Shown here in pieces: positions 13,831 to 15,026 of a DNA stretch of 15,026 bases. The stretch spans positions 1 through 15,026 of the forward strand of contig JAITRV010000057.1 in NCBI GenBank assembly GCA_031288215.1, given 5' to 3'. The notes beneath the pieces were generated by a model. The model worked only from the letters and a program-made list of their open reading frames with translations. It did not search any database and was not told the DNA's origin. The stretch's first letter is position 1; each line of letters begins with the position of its first letter. Source of the DNA: Spirochaetaceae bacterium (lineage in GTDB: Bacteria; Spirochaetota; Spirochaetia; Treponematales; Breznakiellaceae). The position numbers were made by a program, and so were the translations under genes.

Positions 13831-14897
13831 CCCTTCGAAATATAGCGCAGCCGTTCCGCCAAGCGCCCCGAAGCCCGTGACGCTTCCCCGGTAAACCACT
13901 CCCGGTAGCCCTCCACCGGCGCCAGGGCCCGTAAAGCCCCGGCGGCATAGAGGGTATAGGGATTATCCGGCAGGGCCAGGAGCGCGCACAGATCCCTGAG
14001 TACCCCGGGATCTTCCGCCGCCAGGGACTGCCGTACCCTATCCTCTATCTCCATCCGGGACATGATGTCCTTCCCCAGCTCCGGGGAAAGCCCCACTCCC
14101 TGGGCGATGATTTGCCGGCACTCCTCCACATAGGGGCCCTGGGAGGCCAGGTTGATACAGATCTCGGCGTAATCATTCCGGATAAGGCCGGCGGCGTGCC
14201 GGGCCCCCCGATACCAGTATGCGGGAAAGCTTTCATACCGCGCCCGAATCGCCCCATAGGCGGCCAGGGCGGTTCGGGGCTCCCCATCCCCTTCGAGGAC
14301 GCATACCAGCCGCATCCACTGGGCAAAGGAATCGGGCTCATCCTCCGGCGTAAAGAGGCGTTCCAGGATACCCCGGGCCTCGGCCCATTGCCCCCGGTGA
14401 AAGGCCAGGATCCCCTGGGAGGCCAGGATGGCGGTCTGTAGCCTTTCGGACGCCTCCGTCGAAGGGTCCGCAGGCCCGGTTCCCGCGTCATTCCGGTACG
14501 CGGAAAGCGCCGCGATGAGGCCGTCCTCTATATGCTCCGGGGCGAGAATCCCGTAGGCATACATCCAGAAAAGTTCCTTATAGGTGGCGATCATCGCCCC
14601 TCCGTAATCCCCGGCCTTGATCCGGAGGGCCGACTCGGTGAAGCCCATCCCCCGGCTAAACCCCGAAGACCGTTCCACTTCGGCCAGTTCCTCCAGGGTC
14701 ATAAAACCGGCCGCCGCCGTGGCCGCCGGTTTGGTCTCTTCATAGTCCGCCGGAAGGAATTCCGTTGGGTTCGACACCGGCCCGGCAGCCGGCTCAGCCT
14801 CCGGGGCCGTGCGGATAAAGCAGGAAACCGCGAAAGCGCAGAACAGAAGCCCCGCCGCGGGGATCGTTTTTTTGAGAACAGTAACCATATTGAGCAT
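13827..14897 (-). CDS. Helical-repeat lipoprotein, first gene of the operon (356 aa)
   Basis: ATG 14897 follows a strong GGAGG (14903-14907) with a 5-base spacer. An in-frame TTG at 14945 would add 16 non-signal residues and is less likely. The signal peptide with Lys9-Lys10 and a hydrophobic core ends in the lipobox FAVS before Cys26. A Pro/Ala/Glu/Thr-rich linker (30-65) leads to an all-helical body with TPR-like pairs, for example around 84-115, 150-182 (AILASQGILAFHRGQWAEARGI region), 190-222 and 225-250. The C-terminal part (285-356) is also helical and less regular. No catalytic motif is seen and I do not recognise the family beyond TPR-like. With the next gene it makes a pair of helical-repeat lipoproteins heading the efflux operon. 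Confidence 0.78.
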   Translation of the reverse strand: MLNMVTVLKKTIPAAGLLFCAFAVSCFIRTAPEAEPAAGPVSNPTEFLPADYEETKPAATAAAGFMTLEELAEVERSSGFSRGMGFTESALRIKAGDYGGAMIATYKELFWMYAYGILAPEHIEDGLIAALSAYRNDAGTGPADPSTEASERLQTAILASQGILAFHRGQWAEARGILERLFTPEDEPDSFAQWMRLVCVLEGDGEPRTALAAYGAIRARYESFPAYWYRGARHAAGLIRNDYAEICINLASQGPYVEECRQIIAQGVGLSPELGKDIMSRMEIEDRVRQSLAAEDPGVLRDLCALLALPDNPYTLYAAGALRALAPVEGYREWFTGEASRASGRLAERLRYISKG

Positions 14898-15026
14898 AGG
14901 TACCTCCGTATCTATATAGGGGTCCGACCGGAGGTTTTGCTTCAATCAGAACAAAAAAATTGCATTTTTTTTAATTTTTCGGGGGAAATTTCTAACTGCC
15001 CCTATCTCCGCAAATTTTGCGTCGAT
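14898..15026 (-). promoter_or_regulatory. AT-rich upstream region, probable operon promoter and control site
   Basis: The region upstream of the first operon gene switches from GC-rich to strongly AT-rich, with A/T tracts at 14953-14979. It contains three small symmetric elements: GCAAATTTTGC at 15010-15020, GAAATTTC at 14985-14992, and a stem AAAAAAAT/ATTTTTTT at 14953-14971 around TGC. I could not find a clean -35/-10 pair with standard spacing. The TATATA near 14913-14918 lies too close to the Shine-Dalgarno to be the -10 of a translated message with that site intact. The promoter is therefore placed here by position and composition only. Confidence 0.35.

Noticed and set aside
13831..13899. 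GTG start at 13899 for the TPR lipoprotein
   Set aside because: It would overlap the upstream gene by over 70 bases and adds residues that do not fit a lipoprotein signal; ATG 13830 or 13815 gives a normal signal peptide and lipobox.
636..14897. Very frequent CCAGG/CCTGG and GGCC words across the operon
   Set aside because: They follow from Ala-Leu, Gly and Arg codon choice in GC-rich coding DNA read on the - strand; I see no spacing or clustering that suggests a separate signal.
14911..14920. TATATA box near 14913-14918 as the operon -10 element
   Set aside because: Transcription from it would start at or inside the Shine-Dalgarno, and no -35-like hexamer lies 16-18 bases upstream.
14898..14945. 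TTG start at 14945 for the first operon gene
   Set aside because: It has no Shine-Dalgarno and would place 16 polar residues before the signal peptide; ATG 14897 has GGAGG at ideal spacing.

Overview
The window looks like a piece of a spirochaete chromosome, probably a GC-rich member of the Treponema group. This is inferred from the density of predicted lipoproteins with relaxed lipoboxes, the Ig-like (SbsA/Big_5-type) lipoproteins and a treponeme-style small lipoprotein. No rRNA, tRNA or other taxonomic marker is present, so the assignment is tentative. I see no insertion sequence, CRISPR array, phage gene or RNA gene.

Layout. (1) Bases 1-111 are the leader of a small lipoprotein gene on the + strand; the extreme left edge looks like the 3' arm and T-run of a terminator whose 5' arm is outside the window. 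(2) Bases 112-618 encode that 168-aa lipoprotein of unknown function, in visibly AT-richer DNA than the rest. (3) A strong hairpin at 627-666 separates it from a convergent operon. (4) Bases 636-14897 are nine tightly packed genes, all on the - strand and transcribed right to left. (5) Bases 14898-15026 are an AT-rich region that should hold the operon promoter.

The operon, in transcription order: a helical-repeat lipoprotein (14897-13827), a TPR lipoprotein (13830-13168), a small lipoprotein (13171-12674), a TolC-type outer-membrane efflux protein (12677-11277), a lipid-anchored membrane fusion protein (11266-9899), two multi-domain Ig-like lipoproteins (9927-8401 and 8404-6827), a 78-base gap with a hairpin and repeated SD-like elements, then two tandem RND permeases (6748-3749 and 3752-636). 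Five of the eight junctions are ATGA stop/start overlaps.

The MFP, outer-membrane protein and RND permeases together give all parts of a tripartite efflux or export machine spanning both membranes. The two permeases are divergent from each other and appear to have lost opposite halves of the TM4 Asp-Asp proton-relay pair, which suggests an obligate hetero-oligomer. The five extra lipoproteins co-transcribed with the pump (two TPR/helical, one small, two Ig-like) are not part of standard RND systems and are the best candidate here for an undescribed extension. The substrate cannot be read from the sequence. Two separate genes of the operon also carry in-frame 18-bp tandem repeats.
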